This document shows, piece by piece, positions 1 to 7,856 of a stretch of DNA of 64,000 nucleotides. Below the pieces are notes generated by a model. It saw nothing but the letters and a program-made list of their open reading frames with translations, made no database searches and was not told the origin of the DNA. The DNA lies in NCBI RefSeq assembly GCF_023554555.1, contig NZ_JAMJWC010000001.1:1240001-1304000 (forward strand). The letters run 5' to 3'. Origin of the DNA: Sphingobacterium sp. lm-10. GTDB taxonomy: Bacteria > Bacteroidota > Bacteroidia > Sphingobacteriales > Sphingobacteriaceae. Positions within the stretch are counted from its first letter, which is position 1; each line of letters starts with the position of its first letter. The translations under genes and the position numbers were made by a program.

Positions 1-503
1 AGGCTTACATTTGATGGCATAGCCTCAAGCAGCTGCCGCAATACATCCTGTAAATAACAGCCCACTAACGCTCGGGAGGCAAAGTCGGTAGGAACTACTT
101 CCAAATCAGTGGTATGGTATTTTCTAATCCAATCGGTGAGTGAAAGTTGCTCCTGCACTTGTTCGTTTACATCTTCACGTAGCCACCCGTCGATATTGCC
201 AATGCAATAATTGATCAGCAAATTATCCGGCTGGCTCACATGATAATTGTTGCCACTGCCAAAATCAGGACTCTCATTGAACCATAACACATGTACTGCG
301 GTCTCGTCACCCGCCTGCCGCAATGTATGCAGCAAACGCTCTAAAGCATACATTCCCTTTGGGCCTCCGCCAACAATACCTATACGTTTCGTTGCTTTCT
401 GCTGATTTCTACTGCTTACCTCCTTCACGGTTGTCATCAGTTGACTAATGATGTCTGGTGCTTGCAGTGTTGCTAAGGATAGGTGTTCTTTTTTCCAAAT
501 CAT
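1..503 (-). CDS. FAD-NAD(P)-binding protein, N-terminal part (runs off window)
   Basis: The frame opens with ATG at 503 and stays open to the window edge, so only about 167 N-terminal residues are visible. A Rossmann fingerprint IGIVGGGPKGMYALERLL lies near residue 40. This is the dinucleotide-binding motif of the FAD-NAD(P)-binding (NAD_binding_9-like) family, distantly related to N-hydroxylating lysine/ornithine monooxygenases. The segment after it (NESPDFGSGNNYH) also fits that family. The start lies 10 nt after the stop of the SbnA-like gene, so the two are probably co-transcribed. I infer an oxidoreductase role in the same pathway; the substrate cannot be told. Confidence 0.75.
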   Translation of the reverse strand, partial: MIWKKEHLSLATLQAPDIISQLMTTVKEVSSRNQQKATKRIGIVGGGPKGMYALERLLHTLRQAGDETAVHVLWFNESPDFGSGNNYHVSQPDNLLINYCIGNIDGWLREDVNEQVQEQLSLTDWIRKYHTTDLEVVPTDFASRALVGCYLQDVLRQLLEAMPSNVS

Positions 504-513
504 ACGCAATACA

Positions 514-1488
514 CTAATGGGCTTTCAATCCGTGCTTTTCCAACCATTCTGTAGAATAAATGGTATCCAGATAACGCTCACCATTGTCTGGAATAATGGC
601 CACGATATTTTCACCTGGTAAAAAATGCTGCTGGTAACGCTCAATTGCTTTGATTACAGCTCCGGAAGATCCGCCGGCCAGAATACTTTCTTTAGCCAGT
701 AACTGATGACACCCAGCTACGCAATCGGCATCACTCACATGCACCACGTCGTGTACCTGATCTGGCAGCAAGAAATGAGATTTGCGACTGGCTCCCATCC
801 CTGGAATAAGGCGTGGACTTGGTTTGTCTTTGAAAATCAAACTCCCCTCGGCATCTACCGCAACGATCCGGGTATGTACTCCCATATGCTGAATAGCATC
901 TGCAAATCCTCGCAATGTTCCACAGGTGCTAGTTGGTATAAATAAATAATCAGGCGCATTGCCTAAATCCTCCACAATTTCTTTAAAGGTTTGCTGATGT
1001 GCTGCCGGATTATCCATATTATGGTATTGATCTGGCCAAAAGCTATTCGGAATCTCTTGTAGTAATTGCTCCACCTTTTTTAATCTAGAATTGAGATATC
1101 CACCATTGCCATCATCTGCATCTACCTTTATGATCTGTGCGTTGAAAGCTAGCAAAATCTTTTCTGCCAGTGGATTGATGTGGGGGTCGGTTACCAAGAT
1201 CAATTTTAGGCCATAAAAATGGCATATCCGCGCGAGTCCGATTCCCATATTTCCGGAAGTGGATTCTATCAGAACGCTTTTAGCATTGATTTTCCCGATA
1301 CTCATCGCATGGCGAACAATATTGTGCGCTGTACGATCTTTGATGCTACCACCCGGATTTAGCATTTCCAACTTACCGTAGATAGCGGATTTCAGCGCTA
1401 CGAAAATGTTGTTAAATCGCACTAATGGTGTGTGGCCAATACATGATAATATATCATTCATTGGCTCTTTAATTTGTGTCGCTTGCAT
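514..1488 (-). CDS. SbnA-like PLP-dependent enzyme (cysteine synthase fold)
   Basis: Fold type II PLP enzyme. The PLP lysine lies in NPGGSIKDR, the phosphate-binding loop is STSGNMG, and a second glycine-rich loop is AGGSSGAV. The wording of several blocks (GGYLNSRL, VDAEGSLIF, PGMGASR, IPDNGERYLD) resembles SbnA more than CysK or CysM. SbnA condenses O-phosphoserine and glutamate in 2,3-diaminopropionate synthesis. The frame opens further upstream at 1566. I chose ATG 1488 because AGAGGT sits 4 nt before it and the product (324 residues) then matches the usual SbnA length. No SbnB partner is visible; an FAD-NAD(P)-binding protein follows instead. The exact reaction is inferred. Confidence 0.8.
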   Translation of the reverse strand: MQATQIKEPMNDILSCIGHTPLVRFNNIFVALKSAIYGKLEMLNPGGSIKDRTAHNIVRHAMSIGKINAKSVLIESTSGNMGIGLARICHFYGLKLILVTDPHINPLAEKILLAFNAQIIKVDADDGNGGYLNSRLKKVEQLLQEIPNSFWPDQYHNMDNPAAHQQTFKEIVEDLGNAPDYLFIPTSTCGTLRGFADAIQHMGVHTRIVAVDAEGSLIFKDKPSPRLIPGMGASRKSHFLLPDQVHDVVHVSDADCVAGCHQLLAKESILAGGSSGAVIKAIERYQQHFLPGENIVAIIPDNGERYLDTIYSTEWLEKHGLKAH

Positions 1489-1654
1489 TGTGACCTCTTT
1501 CCCTATAAATTCTTTATTTATCTCACTTATGATCACCATGTCGCTTTCTTGGTAAGGAACGTACAAAAACCTAAATCAGTTTGTTTTTCGCGAGATTAGC
1601 TTTTCAATATAGATAACATTTTTTTGCGATATAAGTTTGTGGGAGAGCTATGCG

Positions 1655-1689
1655 AATTTCTACGTGATTACATACAATTTCTACGTGAT
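1655..1689. repeat. Two 14-bp direct repeats, 21-bp period
   Basis: AATTTCTACGTGAT occurs at 1655-1668 and again at 1676-1689. The 21-bp period is two helical turns. The pair lies about 170 bp upstream of the SbnA-like start and just behind the csbD terminator. Tandem sites two turns apart are typical of LytTR-type response-regulator binding. That assignment is inference. Confidence 0.5.
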
Positions 1690-1696
1690 AAGACAT

Positions 1697-1730
1697 AAAA
1701 AAAGTGCAGATTACTTAGTAACCTGCACTT
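1697..1730 (-). terminator. Intrinsic terminator of csbD-family gene
   Basis: Arms AAGTGCAG and CTGCACTT form 8 bp. After one mismatch, a further 4 bp (TTAC/GTAA) close a 3-nt loop. Read on the minus strand, the stem runs directly into seven T. It lies 38 bp after the stop of the CsbD-family gene. Confidence 0.85.
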
Positions 1731-1767
1731 AATAAATTGGCTAAAGTCTAAAAAAGACTTTAATGAC

Positions 1768-1953
1768 CTATAAATCGTTCAACCAAGTTTCAACCTCATC
1801 TTTGGTTTTACCGGTTTCCTTTTGTAAACGACCGATCAACTCATCTTCCTTACCTTCTGCGTAAGTCAAATCGTCATCAGTTAATTTACCATATTGTTGT
1901 TTTACTTTTCCTTTAAGCTCGTTCCAACGGCCTTTCCATGTTAATTCACTCAT
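1768..1953 (-). CDS. CsbD family stress protein
   Basis: A 61-residue, highly charged, helical protein. The opening [20 protein letters not shown] is the CsbD-family signature, and the length is normal for the family. Members are general-stress proteins with no known enzyme activity, often induced by osmotic or stationary-phase stress. A strong ribosome binding site (AAAGGAGG) precedes the ATG. The gene stands alone, with its own terminator downstream and a 12-bp direct repeat upstream that may be regulatory. Confidence 0.9.
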   Translation of the reverse strand: MSELTWKGRWNELKGKVKQQYGKLTDDDLTYAEGKEDELIGRLQKETGKTKDEVETWLNDL

Positions 1954-1967
1954 AATATCCTCCTTTT

Positions 1968-2011
1968 ATATGTTTGATAGTACAACAACCTATAGGTAGA
2001 TATGTTTGATA
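1968..2011. repeat. 12-bp direct repeat upstream of csbD-family gene
   Basis: ATATGTTTGATA occurs at 1968-1979 and at 2000-2011, a 32-bp period. The palindrome CCTATAGG lies between the copies. The position, 15-58 bp before the csbD-family start, fits a promoter or regulator-binding region. The binding protein is unknown. Confidence 0.4.
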
Positions 2012-2043
2012 AACAAGGCAGTTTGTTCTGTAAGAAATTGAAT

Positions 2044-3009
2044 TTAGCTAAGTATCAGCGCACTTGCACCAAGGATCGCGGCATCGGACTCGTCCAACCC
2101 GCTAAAAATTAACTTCACCTTATTACGGAAAATCGGCAATAGGTTTCTTTCCATATGCAGTTTTGCCGGATTAAGGATAAAGTCGCCCGCACGGATGACT
2201 CCACCAAATAATAGAATAGCTTCTGGCGAAGAAAACATCACAAAATTTGCCAATGCTTCACCTAATTTCTGTCCGGTATAACGAAATACTTCTATCGCTA
2301 TAGCATCTCCCTGTGAAGCACATTCGAATACCGTCTTGGCATTAATTGCATCTTCTGGATAGTTATTAAGCATGGATTCGGGAAATTCTGCACGCATCTT
2401 TTTCGCGGTGATCCCGATGCCAGTTGCAGAGGCATAAGCCTCCAAGCTGCCTTCTGATCCGGTACTCCAATGTTTACGACCTCCGGGCTTCACGATAGTA
2501 TGTCCCAATTCGCCTGCAAAACCATCGTGCCCATATATCAAACTGCCATTGGCCACGATGCCGCTACCTACGCCAGTACCTAAAGTAATCATGATAAAAT
2601 CCTTCATGCCTTGCGCCGCACCAAAAAGCATTTCGCCCTGCGCTGCTGCGTTGGCGTCGTTGGTAATCGTGCATGGCACACCAAATTTGTTTGACATTAA
2701 CTCGCCGAAAGGGATGACACCCTTCCAAGGAAGATTTGGCGCTTGCTCTACCGTACCGGTGTAAAAATTGCCATTAGGCACTCCTACTCCAATACCCGCC
2801 AATGGATGGCCAGGCAGGTGTTTTTCGAGCAATGGTTTTACTGCAGTATGCAATGCATCGATAAAATCATTAATCTCCTTATATATATTGGTACGGAGCG
2901 ATCCTTTATCGAGTACGATACCAAGCTCATTTACTAATCCAAACTTTGTATTGGTCCCACCAATATCTATCCCAAGAACTACCCGTTCTGACGATTGCAC
3001 TACAGACAT
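2044..3009 (-). CDS. ROK family sugar kinase (glucokinase-like)
   Basis: A 321-residue ROK kinase, probably phosphorylating glucose or a related hexose in the cytoplasm. The N-terminal phosphate loop is LGIDIGGTNTKFGLV. The sugar-binding and catalytic segment is NDANAAAQGE, and a second ATP loop is TLGTGVGSGIV. The sugar-contacting ELGH is present. Most ROK proteins follow it with a zinc-binding CxCGxxGC block. Here the corresponding stretch reads KHWSTGSEGSLEAYAS, so the zinc cysteines are absent. Fold and remaining motifs are intact, so I expect an active kinase with a zinc-free variant of this loop. The exact sugar is not determined. Confidence 0.85.
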   Translation of the reverse strand: MSVVQSSERVVLGIDIGGTNTKFGLVNELGIVLDKGSLRTNIYKEINDFIDALHTAVKPLLEKHLPGHPLAGIGVGVPNGNFYTGTVEQAPNLPWKGVIPFGELMSNKFGVPCTITNDANAAAQGEMLFGAAQGMKDFIMITLGTGVGSGIVANGSLIYGHDGFAGELGHTIVKPGGRKHWSTGSEGSLEAYASATGIGITAKKMRAEFPESMLNNYPEDAINAKTVFECASQGDAIAIEVFRYTGQKLGEALANFVMFSSPEAILLFGGVIRAGDFILNPAKLHMERNLLPIFRNKVKLIFSGLDESDAAILGASALILS

Positions 3010-3132
3010 TTTTCTAATTTTGTTGATTCACATTACACTAAACCCAGTGTCACGATTGCTAATATAGGTACTTTGTGTGATTTTTACACACTTGAATTGA
3101 GCAAAAATATATTGCTGGTCTTCGCTATGCTT

Positions 3133-4185
3133 TTATCCCCTACGCAAAAAGTTCCAAACAGAAGTATCTCTTTTTTGCTCTCGATCTGCTATAAGATCGT
3201 CTATGATTCCGTCTATTCGTCGATCATTATCACTGATCACTTTGTCGGCCAGCGAGACTAATTTCTGCATATTTCCGGGCGTAGCATCATCCATAGAGGT
3301 GGATATGGAGGATACATTCATAGGCTCTATGCGTGTGTAGTTATGTGGCTTTTTTACAGAACGAAAGAGTTGTTTTAAGAAGAAATCAGTACTTTCAGAC
3401 GAACTGCTTGTCATGATATCGACCAGCGCCGGACCAATGGATATAGCCCATTTTTTCTTAAAATCTTCATAATTGTAGGCATTTTTGGCAATACCGGTAC
3501 CCAATGATAAAATGTGCACATCGTCAATCTTAAAGGTATCATACGTTTTTAGCACTTCTAAAAGTGCTGAAAGTGCCGGGTTGTGTGCAAACACTCCCCC
3601 ATCGACCAGTGGAAATCTGATACCTGCGATGGAAAATATCTCAGCTACAGAAAAATAAGTAGGCGCAGCTGCCGTCGCCCTACAAACGTCTTTGATATAA
3701 AAGTCTCGAGCATCGCCATGTGAAATTGCTTTCTGCTGTCGAAAAATATGATTTGTACGCAATTCAATATTATAGGCCGTCATAATCGCTGGTTTTAGCA
3801 ACTCACTAAGTTTGGTATCGCCAAAATATTGATCTAGGATTGTTTCCAACACCTTGCCATCATACAACTCACTCAGCAAGCCAAACTTACTGAGGAACCT
3901 ACGCCAGCGGGTTGTATAAAATATAGAAGGCCCGTATTTTAAATAAATATCTAATGCTTCGTTGGCATAAAAACGCGGCTTGGTAGGGTCGTCCGGGTGG
4001 GGACACAGTAGAATGGCGGTAAGGATACCACCGGTACTCGTTCCGGCAAAGAAGTTGAAATACTCGGAAAGATGTGCTTCGGAATCGCCCGTTTTTTCTT
4101 GGATTCGCTGCTCCATGGTCAATAAAACCATGCCGGGAATGATCCCCCGAATACCTCCTCCATCAATGGATAGAATTCGCTTCAT
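3133..4185 (-). CDS. Patatin-like phospholipase
   Basis: A 350-residue cytoplasmic patatin with no signal peptide. It has the oxyanion loop DGGGIRG (residues 8-14), the nucleophile elbow GTSTG with Ser50, and the catalytic Asp195 in DGG. A Ser-Asp dyad hydrolyses acyl ester bonds of phospholipids. Length and opening motif resemble CapV-type patatins, effectors of CBASS phage defence. However, no nucleotidyltransferase, Cap2 or Cap3 gene is adjacent; the neighbours are a ROK kinase and tRNA-Ser. I therefore call it a stand-alone patatin whose role could be lipid turnover. Confidence 0.85.
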   Translation of the reverse strand: MKRILSIDGGGIRGIIPGMVLLTMEQRIQEKTGDSEAHLSEYFNFFAGTSTGGILTAILLCPHPDDPTKPRFYANEALDIYLKYGPSIFYTTRWRRFLSKFGLLSELYDGKVLETILDQYFGDTKLSELLKPAIMTAYNIELRTNHIFRQQKAISHGDARDFYIKDVCRATAAAPTYFSVAEIFSIAGIRFPLVDGGVFAHNPALSALLEVLKTYDTFKIDDVHILSLGTGIAKNAYNYEDFKKKWAISIGPALVDIMTSSSSESTDFFLKQLFRSVKKPHNYTRIEPMNVSSISTSMDDATPGNMQKLVSLADKVISDNDRRIDGIIDDLIADREQKRDTSVWNFLRRG

Positions 4186-4246
4186 ACGACGTCATTTTCG
4201 ATAAAGTTAACAAAAGATATGCGTGTTTTTATGGCGGCAAATTGTG

Positions 4247-4278
4247 TTTGGTGTTAATAGGCAGAAATACTATATTTG
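4247..4278 (+). promoter_or_regulatory. Bacteroidota sigma-A promoter of tRNA-Ser
   Basis: The -33 box TTTG is at 4247-4250 and a perfect -7 box TATATTTG (consensus TAnnTTTG) at 4271-4278, with 20 bp between them. The tRNA 5' end lies 13 nt downstream. Confidence 0.75.
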
Positions 4279-4290
4279 CAAACGATTCAC

Positions 4291-4378
4291 GGATAGGTGT
4301 CAGAGTGGTCGAATGAGCAGACCTGGAAAGTCTGTATACGGGATAACCGTATCGAGGGTTCGAATCCCTCCCTCTCCG
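4291..4378 (+). tRNA. tRNA-Ser (anticodon GGA)
   Basis: An 88-nt tRNA with a long class II variable arm (ATACGG/CCGTAT), as expected for serine. The anticodon stem is CAGAC/GTCTG and the loop CTGGAAA, so the anticodon GGA is at 4325-4327. The T arm is GAGGGTTCGAATCCCTC. The acceptor arms GGATAGG and CCTCTCC pair except at position 4:69, which is a U-C mismatch. The discriminator base is G, and CCA is not encoded and must be added after transcription. A promoter precedes it and a terminator starts 4 nt after it, so it is a single-gene unit. Confidence 0.93.
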
Positions 4379-4381
4379 CAG

Positions 4382-4414
4382 AAAAATCCTTCATCGAAAG
4401 ATGAGGGATTTTTT
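4382..4414 (+). terminator. Intrinsic terminator after tRNA-Ser
   Basis: AAAAATCC pairs with GGATTTTT, extended by a T-G pair and by TCATC/GATGA around a GAAA tetraloop. The stem runs into a T tract. It follows the tRNA directly. Confidence 0.88.
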
Positions 4415-4695
4415 ACGTTTGGACGGTTCGGACAGAAGGGTTAGCCGGGGTTCTATTCGGAGAAGGTCTAACGTCGTGATTGAGAGATTGTGATTATCTC
4501 CACTATTTAGCCAACCAAACGCCCCCAAACTTTTTAAATTCTCCCACCTTGCGCGTAGTGATATCGTTGAAAATATGATAATTCCCTGTACCATTCATCA
4601 TGCGGTTGCATAGTAGTATAAACGATGTTTAAAACAAAAAGCGCTAAATTCAGAAACCGCGTGCGGAGAATGAGTCACTTCGGCTCATAAATCTA

Positions 4696-5058
4696 CTAAC
4701 ACTCTCCGTTTCTGATAGAGATAACACAATCCGACAGCAACTTTTTGACGGCATTCAACTGGGTAATTTTTTCGTCGATCTCACCAATTTTTTCATAGAC
4801 TACTTTTATCTTTTCAGCTATAGAAAGGCTATTATCGAACCATTTTTCCAACAATTTTTTGATTTCCGCAAGTGTAAAACCGGCCTCCTTCGCTCCTTTT
4901 ATCATTTCTATTTTTTCCAAAAGGCTCTCATCGTAATTCTTGTAATTGTTGGTTTTTACCTCTTCATCTGAAACGCCTTGAAATAATCCATAGTTTTCGT
5001 AATACCGCAGTGTTGGTATTGATAAGCCAGTTCGTTTTGATAACTCATTTATTAACAT
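4696..5058 (-). CDS. MerR family transcriptional regulator
   Basis: A 120-residue regulator. The N-terminal winged helix-turn-helix is typical of MerR (LSKRTGLSIPTLRYYENYGL, residues 5-24), followed by the second helix pair EAGFTLAEIKKLLEKW and a C-terminal dimerising coiled coil. No cysteine cluster for metal binding is evident, so the inducer is probably organic or redox-related. It is read divergently from a decayed SDR gene. A perfect palindrome (5084-5108) between them is the likely operator. MerR proteins usually control such divergent partners. Confidence 0.88.
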   Translation of the reverse strand: MLINELSKRTGLSIPTLRYYENYGLFQGVSDEEVKTNNYKNYDESLLEKIEMIKGAKEAGFTLAEIKKLLEKWFDNSLSIAEKIKVVYEKIGEIDEKITQLNAVKKLLSDCVISIRNGEC

Positions 5059-5083
5059 AACATTCCAAATGTTGATAAATATT

Positions 5084-5108
5084 TATAAAGTATAAACCAT
5101 ACTTTATA
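5084..5108. promoter_or_regulatory. Palindromic operator, probably for the MerR regulator
   Basis: TATAAAGTAT and ATACTTTATA form a perfect 10-bp inverted repeat around AAACC. It lies 25 bp upstream of the MerR start and just before the SDR remnant. MerR regulators bind such palindromes between divergent promoters. The link to this protein is inferred from position. Confidence 0.65.
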
Positions 5109-5109
5109 C

Positions 5110-5307
5110 TTGTATGTTGCAAATGTAGACTTTAATTTTGTGTTTTCGAAATATCCAAAAGAGCAACTTGACGATGACAGCTTAAATGGCCTGATAAATA
5201 ATGCCACTACAGAAATGTTTGATCCTATTGATTTACAAAATATGGAGGATATACGTGCTCAATTTGAAACTAATGTCTTGGGACTAATAGCGGTAACAAA
5301 AACATGA
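5110..5307 (+). pseudogene. Short-chain dehydrogenase remnant
   Basis: A 65-codon open stretch that starts at TTG, with no ATG. Its middle reads LNGLINNATTEMFDPIDLQN and its end IRAQFETNVLGLIAVTKT. This is the NNAG strand and following helix of a classical SDR oxidoreductase (normally 240-280 residues). The N-terminal TGxxxGIG cofactor loop and the catalytic YxxxK half are missing, and the frame stops just where the SDR core should continue. Translation is doubtful. It sits where the target gene of the divergent MerR regulator would be, so it is probably a deletion remnant of that target. Confidence 0.65.
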
Positions 5308-5476
5308 ATTTTTTAATTGGAGCCTCCCGTCCATTCTCCCTCACTTTTGGGTAGACGGTATCTTTACGATGACGCTTGGCATAAGTAGATTAAAAAAATC
5401 GACGTTTAATAACCTGTTTATGCGGACAATGTTATTGATGTTTGACGTGCAAATAATATAGATAGATCGATAAACA

Positions 5477-6610
5477 ATGAGTAAAAAATGGAAAAGAATA
5501 ATTAAAAATTCGATGATCACAACATTAGTAATCATAAGTGCGCTGTTGATAGCAACGATGTCCTACATGCAGCAGAACAAATTTGGCAAAAACCCAAGTG
5601 GGGCTCGGCTGGAAAGAATCAAGCATTCGCCGAATTACAGAGATGGTCAGTTCCAAAACCTAAGCAAAACAACTACGCTCGCGGATGGGCACAACTATTT
5701 TGAAGTACTTTATACATCCTATATCAAATATAAACCGAGGAAATATCCGATCGATAGTATTCCATCCATAAAAACAGATCTGCTGAGCCTGCCTGTGGAA
5801 GAAAACCTGTTAGTTTGGTTTGGACACTCTTCTTACTTTATACAGATCGATGGTAAGCGAATTTTGGTCGACCCTGTTTTCAGCGGAAATGCTTCGCCGA
5901 TTCCTGGAACGGTCAAATCATTTAACGGAACCGATATATATGCTGTCTCTGATTTGCCGAATATCGATTACTTGTTTATTTCCCATGACCACTATGATCA
6001 TGTTGATTACGAAACATTGATTGCGTTGAAAGAGAAAACCATGAATGTGATTTGTGGCCTGGGCGTAGGTGCGCACTTGGAGCATTGGGGATACGATAGT
6101 AACAAAATTTTTGAAGGAGATTGGGGTGATCGGATAGTCTTAGGTAGCGGTTTTACAGCGTTTGTTGAATCAGCAAGACATTTCTCAGGAAGAGGCTTTT
6201 CCACCAATAAGACGTTGTGGGCATCCTACGTCTTGCATACCCCGACTATGAAAATTTATATGGGTGGAGATAGCGGGTATGATCGACATTACGCCGAAAT
6301 CGGCAATAAACATGGATCTTTTGATTTAGCTATTTTAGACAATGGGCAATATGATGAAGCTTGGAAATACATCCACCATTTACCCGAAGATGTATTAAAA
6401 GCAGCCAATGACTTAAGAGCAAAACGTATTTTACCCGTTCATTCTTCTAAATTCGTCTTGGGGAGCCATGATTGGGACGAACCGTTATCGAAAATAACGG
6501 AATTAAATAAATCGTACAATATTCCGTTACTAACGCCAATGATAGGTGAAGTAGTCTATCTTAACGACAAAGATCAACAATTTACATCCTGGTGGTTAGG
6601 GCTGAAATAG
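5477..6610 (+). CDS. MBL-fold metallohydrolase (UlaG/NAPE-PLD-like)
   Basis: A 377-residue protein with one N-terminal membrane segment (about residues 13-30), which suggests an anchored extracytoplasmic enzyme. The zinc motif HDHYDH (residues 170-175) is the metallo-beta-lactamase HxHxDH. Other family blocks are VWFGHSSYFIQIDGKRILVD, the metal-ligand region ESARHFSGRG, MGGDSGYD, and a final LPVHSSKF. The architecture fits the UlaG/NAPE-PLD-like branch that cleaves phosphoesters or lactones. It lies downstream of the MerR/SDR remnant region on the opposite strand from MerR and may belong to that regulon, but no direct evidence shows this. Confidence 0.85.
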   Translation: MSKKWKRIIKNSMITTLVIISALLIATMSYMQQNKFGKNPSGARLERIKHSPNYRDGQFQNLSKTTTLADGHNYFEVLYTSYIKYKPRKYPIDSIPSIKTDLLSLPVEENLLVWFGHSSYFIQIDGKRILVDPVFSGNASPIPGTVKSFNGTDIYAVSDLPNIDYLFISHDHYDHVDYETLIALKEKTMNVICGLGVGAHLEHWGYDSNKIFEGDWGDRIVLGSGFTAFVESARHFSGRGFSTNKTLWASYVLHTPTMKIYMGGDSGYDRHYAEIGNKHGSFDLAILDNGQYDEAWKYIHHLPEDVLKAANDLRAKRILPVHSSKFVLGSHDWDEPLSKITELNKSYNIPLLTPMIGEVVYLNDKDQQFTSWWLGLK

Positions 6611-6813
6611 CCGCGAACAGTATCTATATTAATTGCTTGGTAGATCATAAACCGCGTTTGCCAAGTGGGCGACCTTATCACTATTTAGGAATTTAGTACC
6701 TCCAACGCGTTGACAATAATTGGTCGAAAAGAGCAGAATTTACTGCTTTACAACACGGCTAAAATTGGGAGAGACACCGATCGAGTAAGCTGTAGCTAAT
6801 TAAATAACATAAT

Positions 6814-7290
6814 TTAATCAGCCCTTAGTAACAGAGATGTAAACTCGTAAGTCTTTCCAATTCCGCTGATCGGATCAAGTGGTGTCGCGTAGTCACGGTG
6901 AATATATAGTGTATCGCCCGCTATACGGTATTCACCGCTCGGCAGTGTTGACGAATCATATAGCAATTGATGCGACTCCATAATAAACCTAATCTCGTTA
7001 TCTGTATACGTAAAGTCGAACGCATTGACATAGGCCTTATCACTAATGATGTCACCCTTGCCTGTAGGTTTGAGCACGATAAAATTACCTGATGGCCGCG
7101 CTGTAAAATCTGTAGCGGTACCTGTTTCTACGATAATTTCCTTTGTCTCCGTATTGTATACCGTTACCTCTTGCTTACGGTGTTGCCAACGTCCGATCAG
7201 TGGATGACCATCGTTTAATGCTTCTTTGGCACAGGAAGCAAGCGTTAGAAAAGCTATTATTGGAATTAATATTTTTTTCATAGTCCTCAT
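6814..7290 (-). CDS. Small lipoprotein of unknown function
   Basis: A 158-residue protein with a lipoprotein signal: charged start, hydrophobic ILIPIIAFLTLA and lipobox LASC, then a mature domain beginning near HPLIGRWQHRKQEV. The opening 'GRW' and alternating beta-strand pattern recall lipocalin-like Bacteroidota lipoproteins, but I do not recognise a family with certainty. Two starts are possible, 7290 and 7281 (MKKILI). The nearest SD-like stretch, GAGGA, sits only 2 nt before 7281, so the choice stays open. Neighbours give no functional clue. Confidence 0.75.
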   Translation of the reverse strand: MRTMKKILIPIIAFLTLASCAKEALNDGHPLIGRWQHRKQEVTVYNTETKEIIVETGTATDFTARPSGNFIVLKPTGKGDIISDKAYVNAFDFTYTDNEIRFIMESHQLLYDSSTLPSGEYRIAGDTLYIHRDYATPLDPISGIGKTYEFTSLLLRAD

Positions 7291-7856
7291 TATTGGATAG
7301 TTAGAGTGCTAATATAACAATTCTCAGCAACATGAAAAAAATCCTATCATGATGCGTATAGCAGCCATTCATCGTGGGCAACGATACCGATGCTTGCCGC
7401 AGGTCCTAACTTCCGATAGGATATTCAATTGAAGCAATGCTATACACACCAGAAGTACGACCGAAAAGGTCCATGTTGAAAGTCAAGCACACACGGCTTA
7501 TCAATAGGTCTTTACCCATGCAATTTATGGTGCTGCAAGATCCTATCAAGTGCTGCTTATAGTAGTCCGTGCTTAAATTCCGAATATCAATAAGGGATTC
7601 TCAGCTCCTTATCTAACGCTAAATCCAATCCTCATTACATCCATTATTATTCCGATAAATAGGAATAAATATTAAAAATAGAGTTGCCGCGAGATTACGA
7701 GCAATTTGGCATTTCCACAGATTAATTTACCTTCTACACGAACTTAGGACATGTTATAGAAGAATGTTGGGCCATGGCATAAAGCGCGGATCGGCTCCGT
7801 TTTCTAGGCATCCACAAACGCATTGTCTGCGCGCTTAATACCATCATGAAAAATTA
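7291..7856. other. Intergenic region without recognised gene
   Basis: 566 bp between the lipoprotein gene and the YihY/BrkB gene. No RNA gene, terminator or repeat was recognised. The only notable item is a 37-codon minus-strand ORF at 7406-7519, which I could not assign to a family. Confidence 0.5.

Noticed and set aside
1489..1566. Extended N-terminus of the SbnA-like protein
   Set aside because: The internal ATG at 1488 has the better ribosome binding site and gives the family's usual length.
4223..4594. ORFs of 67-73 codons across the tRNA-Ser gene on both strands
   Set aside because: They run through the tRNA and its terminator and have no protein-like features.
4291..4700. tRNA-Ser as a phage or island attachment site
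   Set aside because: No duplicated tRNA 3' end, integrase or mobility gene was seen on either side.
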